Source: Pseudomonadota bacterium (GTDB lineage: Bacteria; Pseudomonadota; Gammaproteobacteria; Burkholderiales; Burkholderiaceae_C). From it: a stretch of DNA of 37,817 bases. Numbering within the stretch: position 1 is the stretch's first letter; every line of letters begins with the position of its first letter. Both the position numbers and the translations under genes were made by a program. Of the stretch, positions 17,275 through 22,653 are shown one piece after another. The notes below the pieces were generated by a model. That model was not told the origin of the DNA. It saw nothing but the letters and a program-made list of their open reading frames with translations, and did no database searches. The stretch spans positions 1 to 37,817 of the forward strand of contig JAEZWW010000057.1 of assembly GCA_023442945.1 (NCBI GenBank), written 5' to 3'.

Positions 17275-17518
17275 CCTGCGGGTTGGGCCGCCGCGACGCC
17301 GTCTGCTTTGTCAGTCGACTTGCCCACAGATGACTCTGGGCAGCGCCGCCTTTCGCGCATCCAGCATCGCGGCGACCCAACGCGGCACCTTTGGCGCAAC
17401 GCCCTGGCCCACACCTGCATCCTCAACCTTGCTCGTCCACCGACTTACCCGCCCTGACCGGTGCTACCCGGACTGCCGGCATGTTTCAACATTTTTGGCA
17501 GCGGCGCTCCTGAGTTGG

Positions 17519-17580
17519 TTCACCCCCTGAGGCGCCTGCGGCGCCTTCCCCCTGGAAGGGGGACAACGCTGGTGCCCGGC
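17519..17580. repeat. GC-rich Comamonadaceae-type intergenic repeat (CCCCCTGAGGCGC type)
   Basis: The CACCCCCTGAGGCGCCTGCG start and the CCCCCT-GGA-AGGGGG hairpin are typical of short intergenic repeats common in this bacterial group. It is related in style to the copies at 20391, 22057 and 22141. Confidence 0.5.
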
Positions 17581-17618
17581 ACAGGTCCGGGCACGGCGTT
17601 CTGGGGTACGGCCTGCTT

Positions 17619-17673
17619 CGCGGCCTTTCGGTGGAAGCGTGCAAGCGTTGCGCGCTCCTGCCGAAAGGCCGCG
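17619..17673. repeat. 13-bp inverted repeat
   Basis: CGCGGCCTTTCGG and its exact complement are separated by 29 bases, just downstream of the slipin gene. It may stabilise or end the slipin message. No T run follows. Confidence 0.45.
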
Positions 17674-17729
17674 AGATAAATAGTTGGCGCGCGGACGGGC
17701 ATTCACCCACCCACGCGCCGGGTGCTTGG

Positions 17730-18866
17730 TCAGGTCAGCTTGACCATGCCGCTCAGCACCTGGTCCAGACCTCCGACCACGGAGATCTTGTCGATGCGCT
17801 CGGCCACGCGTTCCAGCGTTTCCAGCTCCTTCATGCGCAGGGCGATGGGGTTGCCCTCCATCACCTTGGCGGTGTTGAGCAGCGCACGCGTGGCCGCCGT
17901 TTCTTCACGGCGGCGCACCACGTTGGCTTGTGCGGCCTTCTCGGCTTCGACCACCTGCGCCAGCAAGGTTTTCATCTCGCCGGGCAGCACGATGTCCTTC
18001 ACACCCACGCTGTCCAGATGCAGGCCAAAGCTGGCCAGGCGCTCGGTGACGTGGGCGGTGACGACTTCGTCGATCACGCGCTTGTTCTCCAGCAACTCGT
18101 CCAGCGTGCGCGTGCCGACGGCGGCGCGCAGGCCGAATTGCAGTTCGCGGTACAGGTGTTCCGCGGGCTTGGGCAGCTGGGTGAAGGCGCGCAGCACGTC
18201 GGCGTAACGCCAGGTGGCGACCAGGTTCAGGCGCAGCGCCACCTTGTCGCGGGTCAGGATTTCCTGGCCCGTGACTTCCAGCGACTGCAAACGCAGATCC
18301 ACCAGGTCCACCGACACGTTGCGGCCGAACTTCCAGAAGGCGTGGTTGCCCGCCGTCAGCAGGCGCGCCAACTGGCCGTCCAGCCACAGCAGGCCGACGC
18401 TTTGCTCCGGCACCTGCACCTGCAGCACACCGGCCAGCCCGGTCACCGCGCGTTGGCGCAGCTGCGTTTGCGTCAGGCGCTGCACCAGCTCGGGCGGCAG
18501 GTCGGCTTGCGCGGCGACGTCGACCACGTCCACGCGGATGTCGCGCAAGCCCTTCCAGTACAGACGGCGCGTGGCCGGCGGCAGGATTTCCATCAGCACG
18601 CCGTCCTCAAAGCGCAGGCCGGCCTGGGTTTCGCCCAGCTCGACGCACACGAAGTGCTCGGCCACGACGGCCGGCTCATTGGCCATCAGGTAGTCGGCCA
18701 AGGTGCCAGTCAACGCCGGCGCGTCGAGCGCGAAGCGCTCCACGCGCAGCTCGTCCAAGCCCGACCACAACAGGTGGCGGCCGGGCGCCAGCACGCGTTC
18801 GAAGTCGCCGTTGCGCAGCAGCACGGCGCGTTCGCTCTTCTTGACAGTCACACGCATGAATTTCAT
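17730..18866 (-). CDS. slipin/stomatin-like SPFH domain protein
   Basis: A 378-residue protein. The ATG at 18866 has AAGGAGAACAAC before it. The SPFH (band 7) core runs from about residue 140 to 300 (VDLRLQSLEVTGQEILTRDKVALRLNLVATWRY, SFGLHLDSVGVKDI). A Glu/Ala/Arg-rich coiled coil follows (EAEKAAQANVVRRREETAATR), then a C-terminal oligomerisation segment. The usual N-terminal membrane hairpin of stomatins is not evident; the protein starts MKFMRVTVKKSERAVLL, so membrane contact may be peripheral. SPFH proteins build ring scaffolds. I recall slipin genes next to rtcB elsewhere, which supports a role in the RNA-repair unit. Confidence 0.88.
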   Translation of the reverse strand: MKFMRVTVKKSERAVLLRNGDFERVLAPGRHLLWSGLDELRVERFALDAPALTGTLADYLMANEPAVVAEHFVCVELGETQAGLRFEDGVLMEILPPATRRLYWKGLRDIRVDVVDVAAQADLPPELVQRLTQTQLRQRAVTGLAGVLQVQVPEQSVGLLWLDGQLARLLTAGNHAFWKFGRNVSVDLVDLRLQSLEVTGQEILTRDKVALRLNLVATWRYADVLRAFTQLPKPAEHLYRELQFGLRAAVGTRTLDELLENKRVIDEVVTAHVTERLASFGLHLDSVGVKDIVLPGEMKTLLAQVVEAEKAAQANVVRRREETAATRALLNTAKVMEGNPIALRMKELETLERVAERIDKISVVGGLDQVLSGMVKLT

Positions 18867-18914
18867 GTTGTTCTCCTTGTAGCGGTAGCGTGTTTCGGTG
18901 AATATGAATGAAAT

Positions 18915-18963
18915 CGGCCGGCAGCCGTACAGCAATCTGCGCAGGCAGCTAGCTTTTTCATAG
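18915..18963 (-). repeat. dispersed TAGCTG repeat, copy 7
   Basis: On the minus strand: TAGCTGCCTGCGCAGATTGC then a diverged right half GGCTGCCGGCC. It lies in the slipin leader. Confidence 0.6.
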
Positions 18964-19269
18964 TTAAAGGGTGCCGTTACAGCCCCGTTGGCGGACCAGG
19001 GGTGTGCCGCGTGCGACCGGTGTGGCGTGCACCCAAGCCGCAGCGCGCGGGCGCCGTGTCGTCCGCTTGATGAAGACTTGGGTGCTTGCCACGCGGCAGC
19101 GTGCAGCGTGCCCCCGGCACAAAGCCGGCGGGGCTGACGGGTCGCTGGCGCGCGGTGCTTGGGGCGTTGGCGACAGACCGAAGTCCGCCGCGTGCGCCCC
19201 AAGCGCCTTGCGCTGCGCACCCGCGTTCGGCGGGTGGGTCTTTCGATCCGAATAGGCTGAACACAGTCC
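18964..19269. other. structured leader between Thr-like tRNA and slipin
   Basis: No gene is supported here. Two inverted repeats stand out: GCACCCAAG (19029-19037) with CTTGGGTGC (19077-19085), and GCTTGGGGCG (19157-19166) with CGCCCCAAGC (19195-19204). An ACCCGC/GCGGGT hairpin lies near 19220-19235. Any transcript from the tRNA array into slipin would be strongly folded here. Confidence 0.45.
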
Positions 19270-19270
19270 A

Positions 19271-19340
19271 GCTTGGAGAAGGAGTCGAACCTTCGACAGA
19301 CGAATTACGAGTTCGTTGCTCTACCAACTGAGCTATCCAG
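19271..19340 (-). tRNA. tRNA-Thr(CGT)-like, defective acceptor stem
   Basis: D arm (GCTC...GAGC), anticodon arm (ACGAA, loop CTCGTAA, TTCGT; anticodon CGT) and T arm (GAAGG, loop TTCGACT, CCTTC) are all well formed. The acceptor is poor: only TGGA/TCCA pairs, the outer three positions are mismatched, and no CCA is encoded. The 5' end abuts the CCA of the tRNA-like element at 19341-19396. It may be a pseudogene or may depend on processing from a joint precursor. Ends are approximate. Confidence 0.55.
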
Positions 19341-19396
19341 TGGTGCCTGCTCGGGAATCGAACCCGACGCCCCGAAGGGCACCTCCATGGGCAGGC
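19341..19396 (-). ncRNA. 56-nt D-arm-less tRNA-like element
   Basis: On the minus strand GCCTGC (5' end) pairs with GCAGGC before an encoded ACCA. Between them lie GCCC-TTCG-GGGC, a four-pair hairpin with a UUCG loop in the place of an anticodon arm, and a perfect T arm (TCGGG, loop TTCGATT, CCCGA). There is no D arm; instead a nine-base stretch CATGGAGGT. It is directly followed by the Thr-like tRNA. It looks like a minimal tRNA mimic. A decayed tRNA is the alternative. Confidence 0.5.
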
Positions 19397-19536
19397 GTCA
19401 TCGGCTGATGGCGGTGGTGCGGCATACGCCACGACCAACGGTGGGCACCGGGCGCAGCGCACCGGCGGGGCAGGCTTTGCGTGCCTATAGCCCCTGACCT
19501 GTGAGCGGTCCACCTTGTTCAGCAGATTCGTGATCA

Positions 19537-19558
19537 CGCTGGCGAAGCATCGCCAGCG
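19537..19558. other. strong hairpin downstream of HNH gene
   Basis: A perfect 9-bp stem, CGCTGGCGA and TCGCCAGCG, with a four-base loop, 33 bases after the HNH stop on the minus strand. No T run follows, so it is more likely a processing or stability hairpin than a terminator. Confidence 0.45.
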
Positions 19559-19590
19559 CGAATGCGTGGTCGCGCCCTGCCGATCAGCGA

Positions 19591-20166
19591 TCAGTGCAGG
19601 CGCGAGTGCTTGGGCAGGCGCGCGGCCAGCCAGTCGTGCACGTCGCCGCGGATGTGGCGCCCTTCCAGCAAGAAGCTTTCAAAGCGCGTGGGCACGTACG
19701 GCAGGTACAGCAGCGGCATGCCCGCCTCTTCGGGCGTGCGGTCGGCCTTGCGGCCGTTGCACACCGCGCAGGCGGTGACCAGGTTCATCCAGCTCCAGGC
19801 GCCGCCGCGCGAATCGGGCACGATGTGCTCGCACTGCAGGTCGCGCTCGGCGCACACCTGGCCACAGTAGGCGCAGGTGTGGCGGTCGCGGCGCAGCAGC
19901 TTGTGCTTGCTGACCGTGGGCACGACGTCCAACAGGTTGACGCGCGCGGCGCCGTGCAAGGCCACGATCGGCGGCACTTCCAGCACCGACGGCGCACCCA
20001 GCGGCACGTTGAAGCCGCCACGCAGCACCGCCAGCGGCGCGCTGCCTTCGCTCCAGGCCACGGCGCCGCGCGCCACGTGCGTGGCGGCGGCTTCGAGCGT
20101 GATCCACGCCTGCGGCGTGCCCTGGATGTCGAGCTGCAGCACCTGGTTAAACCGATGGCTGTGCAT
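19591..20166 (-). CDS. HNH endonuclease in the tRNA array
   Basis: A 191-residue protein. The ATG has GGAGG eight bases upstream. The N-terminal 90 residues (VLQLDIQGTPQAWITLEAAA ... IVALHGAARV) precede a classical HNH fold: RDRHTCAYCGQ with the first CxxC, LQCEHIVPDSRGGAWSWMNLVTAC with the catalytic His/Asn, then CAVCNGRKADRTPEEAGM with the second CxxC. Such enzymes nick or cut nucleic acid using one metal ion. It lies among tRNA genes of the island, so an RNA or tRNA-gene related role is possible; a housekeeping HNH of unknown role is the alternative. Confidence 0.85.
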   Translation of the reverse strand: MHSHRFNQVLQLDIQGTPQAWITLEAAATHVARGAVAWSEGSAPLAVLRGGFNVPLGAPSVLEVPPIVALHGAARVNLLDVVPTVSKHKLLRRDRHTCAYCGQVCAERDLQCEHIVPDSRGGAWSWMNLVTACAVCNGRKADRTPEEAGMPLLYLPYVPTRFESFLLEGRHIRGDVHDWLAARLPKHSRLH

Positions 20167-20209
20167 GGCGGGCCTCCTTTCATGGCCTGAAGTGGTTGAA
20201 CAAAAACAT

Positions 20210-20285
20210 TGGCAAGGGCAGAAGGGTTCGAACCTTCAACCTGCGCGTTCAAAGCGCGCTGCTCTACCGATTGAGCTATGCCCCA
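20210..20285 (-). tRNA. tRNA-Gln(TTG), divergent
   Basis: 76 nt with encoded CCA. The anticodon loop CTTTGAA lies on a perfect GCGCG/CGCGC stem. T arm GAAGG/CCTTC is intact and the D arm is normal. Acceptor TGGGGCA/TGCCCTT has five Watson-Crick pairs, a G-U at 2-71 and U-U at 1-72. U1, G73 and a weak first pair fit glutamine identity. The body is unlike the usual tRNA-Gln of this group (TGGGGTGTCGCC...), suggesting a foreign or specialised copy. Confidence 0.75.
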
Positions 20286-20306
20286 GTGAAACGGTAATGA
20301 ATGCGT

Positions 20307-20382
20307 TGGTGCGCGCTCGAGGTTTCGAACCTCGGACCCTCCGGTTAAGAGCCGGGTGCTCTGCCTGCTGAGCTAAGCGCGC
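20307..20382 (-). tRNA. tRNA-Lys(CTT), divergent
   Basis: 76 nt with encoded CCA. Acceptor GCGCGCT/AGCGCGC is perfect, D arm GCTC...GAGC and T arm CGAGG/CCTCG are intact, and loop CTCTTAA gives anticodon CTT. The anticodon stem has one mismatch (C27-A43). A73 is present. Confidence 0.85.
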
Positions 20383-20390
20383 AAAAAAAT

Positions 20391-20474
20391 GTGGCCCCCA
20401 CGCTACCCCGCTGCGCGAGGTCCGCTGCCCCCATGGGGGCCGCGTTTTGCCTTGGGGCGGCCCGGCGGCAAAAC
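20391..20474. repeat. 85-bp GC-rich intergenic repeat, copy A
   Basis: It runs from CCCCCACGCTACCCCGCTGC through CTTGGGGCGGCCCG. It is nearly identical to 22141-22224 and similar to 22057-22138. It lies between the His and Lys tRNA genes. Confidence 0.75.
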
Positions 20475-20507
20475 ATGCTTCGCCGCCGGTGCAGTGGCGT
20501 CTAAATC

Positions 20508-20585
20508 TGGGGTGTCCAGCCGGGGTCGAACCGGCGACCTTCGGGGTCACGTCCCGACGCGCTGACCGGCTGCGCCATGGACACC
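20508..20585 (-). tRNA. tRNA-His(GTG) with C33
   Basis: 78 nt with encoded CCA. The histidine hallmark is present: an extra G at -1 opposite C73, giving an eight-pair acceptor GGTGTCCA/TGGACACC. Anticodon stem TCGGG/CCCGA is perfect with loop ACGTGAC, anticodon GTG. T arm GCCGG/CCGGC and D arm GCGC...GCGC are intact. The odd point is C at position 33, where U is nearly universal and needed for the U-turn. Confidence 0.78.
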
Positions 20586-20627
20586 ATCAAGAAGAAAAGA
20601 ACTTGGCGATGCGGTGAAGCGCGGGCT

Positions 20628-20819
20628 TCACCACTCGCCGCTCAAGCGGACGCGGTCGTCCAGGCGCACGCAGTCCGGGCGCGGCCGCAACAGCGCGGCG
20701 GGCAGCCAGGTGCGCGCGGTGAGCTTGAGCATTTGCTGCGCGGCCGCACCAAGGCGCGGTGGCACGGCCATGGGCGCCGGACGGGCCGCCGGCACGGCGT
20801 GAATAGACAGCTTGCGCAT
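20628..20819 (-). CDS. 63-residue small protein within the tRNA array
   Basis: Starts ATG with an excellent AAGGAGGATCCGC site, between the Cys and His tRNA genes on the same strand. The sequence begins MRKLSIHAVPAARPAPMAVP and ends RLDDRVRLSGEW. It is Arg/Ala/Pro-rich and strongly basic. There is no signal peptide or membrane helix that I trust. No family recognised. The ribosome site is the main reason to believe it; a basic peptide among tRNA genes might bind RNA (inference). Confidence 0.5.
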   Translation of the reverse strand: MRKLSIHAVPAARPAPMAVPPRLGAAAQQMLKLTARTWLPAALLRPRPDCVRLDDRVRLSGEW

Positions 20820-20864
20820 GCGGATCCTCCTTGCGTAATGTTGTGAAGCGTCTGAAAAGAAAAA

Positions 20865-20945
20865 TGGAGGAGCGGGCGAGATTCGAACTCGCGGTGATAA
20901 GACGGATTTGCAATCCGTTGCTTTCGACCACTCGGCCACCGCGCC
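20865..20945 (-). tRNA. tRNA-Cys(GCA), divergent
   Basis: 81 nt with encoded CCA. Anticodon stem ACGGA/TCCGT is perfect with loop TTGCAAA, anticodon GCA. T arm GCGAG/CTCGC is intact. U73, the cysteine identity base, is present. The acceptor GGCGCGG/CCGCTCC pairs except for C3-U70. The variable region is nine bases, longer than the usual four or five. The first half resembles ordinary tRNA-Cys; the second half does not. Confidence 0.8.
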
Positions 20946-20989
20946 TGAAGAAGATGAGCCGCGCCTTAGGGGAGGCATGGCGATAAAAC

Positions 20990-21066
20990 TGGTGCCCCGC
21001 GCAGGACTCGAACCTGCAAACCCCGACTTCGTAGGCCGGTGCGCTGATCCATTGCGCCAGCGGGAC
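20990..21066 (-). tRNA. tRNA-Arg(ACG), divergent
   Basis: 77 nt with encoded CCA. Acceptor GTCCCGC/GCGGGGC has one U-G pair. Anticodon stem CCGGC/GTCGG is formed with loop CTACGAA, anticodon ACG. T arm GCAGG/CCTGC and D stem GCGC...GCGC are sound. The acceptor differs from the common tRNA-Arg(ACG) of this group, which starts GCACCCG. Confidence 0.88.
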
Positions 21067-21182
21067 TGAAATCTGAAAATGAATGCAAGCAGATAGCCGA
21101 AGACGGCTTTCGACCTCATCTTTCTTCCACCCAATGAGTGCGTGAGGGCGCGTGTGTCGGGCCTAAGACCGCCGACTGAAGC

Positions 21183-21674
21183 TCAGACAGCTGACGCGCC
21201 GCTATGACCGGGTGCGAAAAGACGGAAGCGCAAAAACCGAACGCCGTCAAACGCCACCACGCCGTCCGCTTGAAAGCCGAGTCTGAAGACACCCTTGATC
21301 TTTGTTCGCGAAGGTGGCAGCAAAATCGTGATCGATTTCAAGCCCATGATCGTAAAAGCGCGTTGGACAATTTCGCGGTAGATCACGCGTCCGCTGCCCC
21401 AGAACCGCGGGTGCAGGACCAAGGCCAAATCGGCGTCACCGGCTTCCTGCTGAAGACCGCCCCAGCCAGCGAATTGCTGATCGACAAAGAAAGCCCAAGG
21501 CCCGTAGCCGTGCTGCGCCCATTGCGCGTCCTTCTGAGACACCCAATCCCTGGCTTTGGCCTGATCGAAGTTGGCGCTGCCAAGCGGCATTTGCCGCAGC
21601 ACGTCCGGGTTGTTGTGAAGGGCGACGATGTCCGCCAAATCCACTTCTGTGAGGCGCTTGAACTCCAGCGTCAT
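21183..21674 (-). CDS. GNAT family N-acetyltransferase in the tRNA array
   Basis: A 163-residue protein; ATG at 21674 with AGGATAGAGAG upstream. The GNAT fold is visible: beta-strand start LEFKRLTEVDLADIVALHN, central AFFVDQQFAGWGGL, and the acetyl-CoA loop in HPRFWGSGRVIYREIV. It looks closest to the RimJ/RimL type. Base composition is less GC-rich than the neighbours, suggesting separate arrival. It lies between the Pro and Arg tRNA genes on the same strand. Some GNATs acetylate aminoacyl-tRNA (TacT type), but nothing here proves that; protein or small-molecule acetylation is equally possible. Confidence 0.8.
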   Translation of the reverse strand: MTLEFKRLTEVDLADIVALHNNPDVLRQMPLGSANFDQAKARDWVSQKDAQWAQHGYGPWAFFVDQQFAGWGGLQQEAGDADLALVLHPRFWGSGRVIYREIVQRAFTIMGLKSITILLPPSRTKIKGVFRLGFQADGVVAFDGVRFLRFRLFAPGHSGASAV

Positions 21675-21773
21675 GCTCTCTATCCTAAAGCGCCTCTCGA
21701 ACCTTTCGGTGATTTGAAATCCCAGACGTCGCCGGTCCTGAGGCAGCCAGATCATCACGACAGGGTAAAAAAA

Positions 21774-21849
21774 TGGTCACGGTTGAAGGTCTCGAACCTT
21801 CGGCCTCATGCTCCCAAAGCACGCGCTCTGCCATCTGAGCTAAACCGTG
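21774..21849 (-). tRNA. tRNA-Pro(TGG), divergent
   Basis: 76 nt with encoded CCA. Acceptor CACGGTT/AACCGTG is perfect and keeps the C1-G72 pair and A73 of proline tRNAs. Anticodon stem CGTGC/GCATG has one G-U; loop TTTGGGA, anticodon TGG. T arm GAAGG/CCTTC and D arm GCTC...GAGC are sound. Ordinary bacterial tRNA-Pro starts CGGGG, so this is a distinct lineage. Confidence 0.86.
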
Positions 21850-21870
21850 AAACTGAACTGTTGAAACGAA

Positions 21871-21960
21871 TGGCGGAGCGTGCAGGATTCGAACCTGCGG
21901 GTCGCGCAATGCGACTGCGGCTTAGCAAACCGTCGCCTTCGTCCGCTCGGCCAACGCTCC
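21871..21960 (-). tRNA. tRNA-Ser(GCT), divergent
   Basis: 90 nt with encoded CCA. Acceptor GGAGCGT/ACGCTCC is perfect with G73. The long variable arm has a GTCGC/GCGAC hairpin, as serine tRNAs require. Loop TTGCTAA gives anticodon GCT. T arm GCAGG/CCTGC is intact. The anticodon stem has a U-G pair and a mismatch at 27-43. Confidence 0.9.
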
Positions 21961-21970
21961 TTAAAGAAAC

Positions 21971-22047
21971 TGGTACCCCAGGAGGGATTCGAACCCTCAA
22001 AACCCTGTTTCTGAGACAGGGACGTATGCCAGTTCCGTCACCGGGGT
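21971..22047 (-). tRNA. tRNA-Leu(CAG) with short variable arm
   Basis: 77 nt with encoded CCA. Acceptor ACCCCGG/CTGGGGT pairs throughout (one G-U), anticodon stem CCTGT/ACAGG is perfect, loop CTCAGAA, anticodon CAG, A73. T arm GAGGG/CCCTC is sound; the D arm is ACG...CGT. The variable region is only GTTTT, whereas bacterial leucine tRNAs carry a long arm. Charging identity is therefore uncertain. It is the first tRNA of the array in the direction of transcription. Confidence 0.8.
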
Positions 22048-22056
22048 GGAAGAAAT

Positions 22057-22138
22057 GTCCCCACGCTCCCCCGCTTCGCGTGGTGCGCTGCCCCCCGAGG
22101 GGGTTGCTTTTTGCCTTGGGGCGGCCCGTCGGCAAACC
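22057..22138. repeat. 85-bp GC-rich intergenic repeat, copy B
   Basis: CCCCACGCTCCCCCGCTTCG ... CCCCCCGAGGGGG ... CTTGGGGCGGCCCG. It is the more diverged of two tandem copies next to tRNA-Leu. Confidence 0.7.
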
Positions 22139-22140
22139 GT

Positions 22141-22224
22141 GTGCCCCCACGCTACCCCGCTGCGCGAGGTCCGCTGCCCCCAAGGGGGACGCGTTTTGCC
22201 TTGGGGCGGCCCGTCGGCAAAAAC
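22141..22224. repeat. 85-bp GC-rich intergenic repeat, copy C
   Basis: Nearly identical to copy A at 20391 apart from a few bases (CCCCCAAGGGGG hairpin). It is in tandem with copy B. Confidence 0.75.
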
Positions 22225-22237
22225 AAAAATCAATACG

Positions 22238-22384
22238 CCACTTCGGCTGTGCCCGCGCGCGATCACCCCGTCGGGTGCGGTGTTTCGCTGCACGTGGCGC
22301 CGCCGGCCGGGCTGCCGCGCACATCGCCGCCGCCGCGCCCACCAGCGCTTGCGGCAACGGCGTGCACGGGCACAGCCGAAGTGG
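22238..22384. repeat. 147-bp element bounded by an 18-bp perfect inverted repeat
   Basis: CCACTTCGGCTGTGCCCG (22238-22255) and its exact complement (22367-22384) enclose 111 GC-rich bases with no gene I can support. It could be a miniature mobile element with terminal repeats or a long RNA stem in the leader of the tRNA array. Confidence 0.6.
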
Positions 22385-22414
22385 GGCGAAAGCGGTGCCG
22401 CGCCAGCGGATGCT

Positions 22415-22480
22415 GGCCTTGCACGTGCTTTCACCTTGATCGTTGCAAGGCCCGCACCGCCAGTACGGGCGAAGCCTTGC
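22415..22480 (-). promoter_or_regulatory. mutually exclusive hairpins in the array leader
   Basis: Three complementary segments, GGCCTTGCA (22415-22423), TGCAAGGCC (22444-22452) and GCCTTGC (22474-22480). The middle one can pair with either neighbour but not both, giving two alternative hairpins. This layout is typical of attenuators and switches. It lies between the terminator at 22576 and the first tRNA. Confidence 0.4.
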
Positions 22481-22575
22481 GCTCGGTTGTTAAAGGTCGA
22501 TTGCCGGGCGCCAGAGCGCACGCGGCCTGTGCGGCGCGATCGCCACACACAAGAAAAAGGGTTGATGAAAAACAG

Positions 22576-22611
22576 AACGGCCCGGAAACCTTGGCAGGCG
22601 TCCGGGCCGTT
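22576..22611 (-). terminator. intrinsic terminator after the 67-codon ORF
   Basis: AACGGCCCGGA and its exact complement TCCGGGCCGTT form an 11-bp stem with a 14-base loop. On the minus strand it is followed by CTGTTTTTCATC. It may end or attenuate transcription from the promoter at 22928-22956 before the tRNA array. Confidence 0.75.
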
Positions 22612-22653
22612 GCGCAGCACCTGTGTCAGGTGCGTGGCATGAAAGGCGTGCGG

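Larger units (their letters stand above)
16928..17729. other. 800-bp gene-free region with repeats and a tRNA remnant
   Basis: No supported protein gene lies here. It contains repeat copy 6 (16948-16997), a tRNA 3'-end-like segment (17030-17095), a 100-bp palindromic element (17174-17274), a GC-rich intergenic repeat (17519-17580) and a 13-bp hairpin (17619-17673). Between 17275 and 17518 I see nothing identifiable. Confidence 0.6.

Noticed and set aside
17029..17457. Short open frames across tRNA regions with sequences such as AGFEPATT
   Set aside because: These are familiar spurious translations of tRNA T arms and acceptors, here and at 19273, 20236, 21685 and 21883.
17030..17460. tmRNA (ssrA) on the minus strand, because of the T arm/CCA with U70
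   Set aside because: No tmRNA 5' end, no tag reading frame of the ANDE...ALAA type and no pseudoknot pattern were found upstream of the T arm.
17100..17710. RNase P RNA or 6S RNA in the gene-free stretch
   Set aside because: None of the conserved RNase P segments (such as GAGGAAAGTCC) is present, and the folding is explained by palindromic repeats.
19270..22050. The tRNA array as part of a prophage
   Set aside because: Large phages carry tRNA arrays, but no capsid, tail, terminase, integrase or lysis gene occurs in the window.
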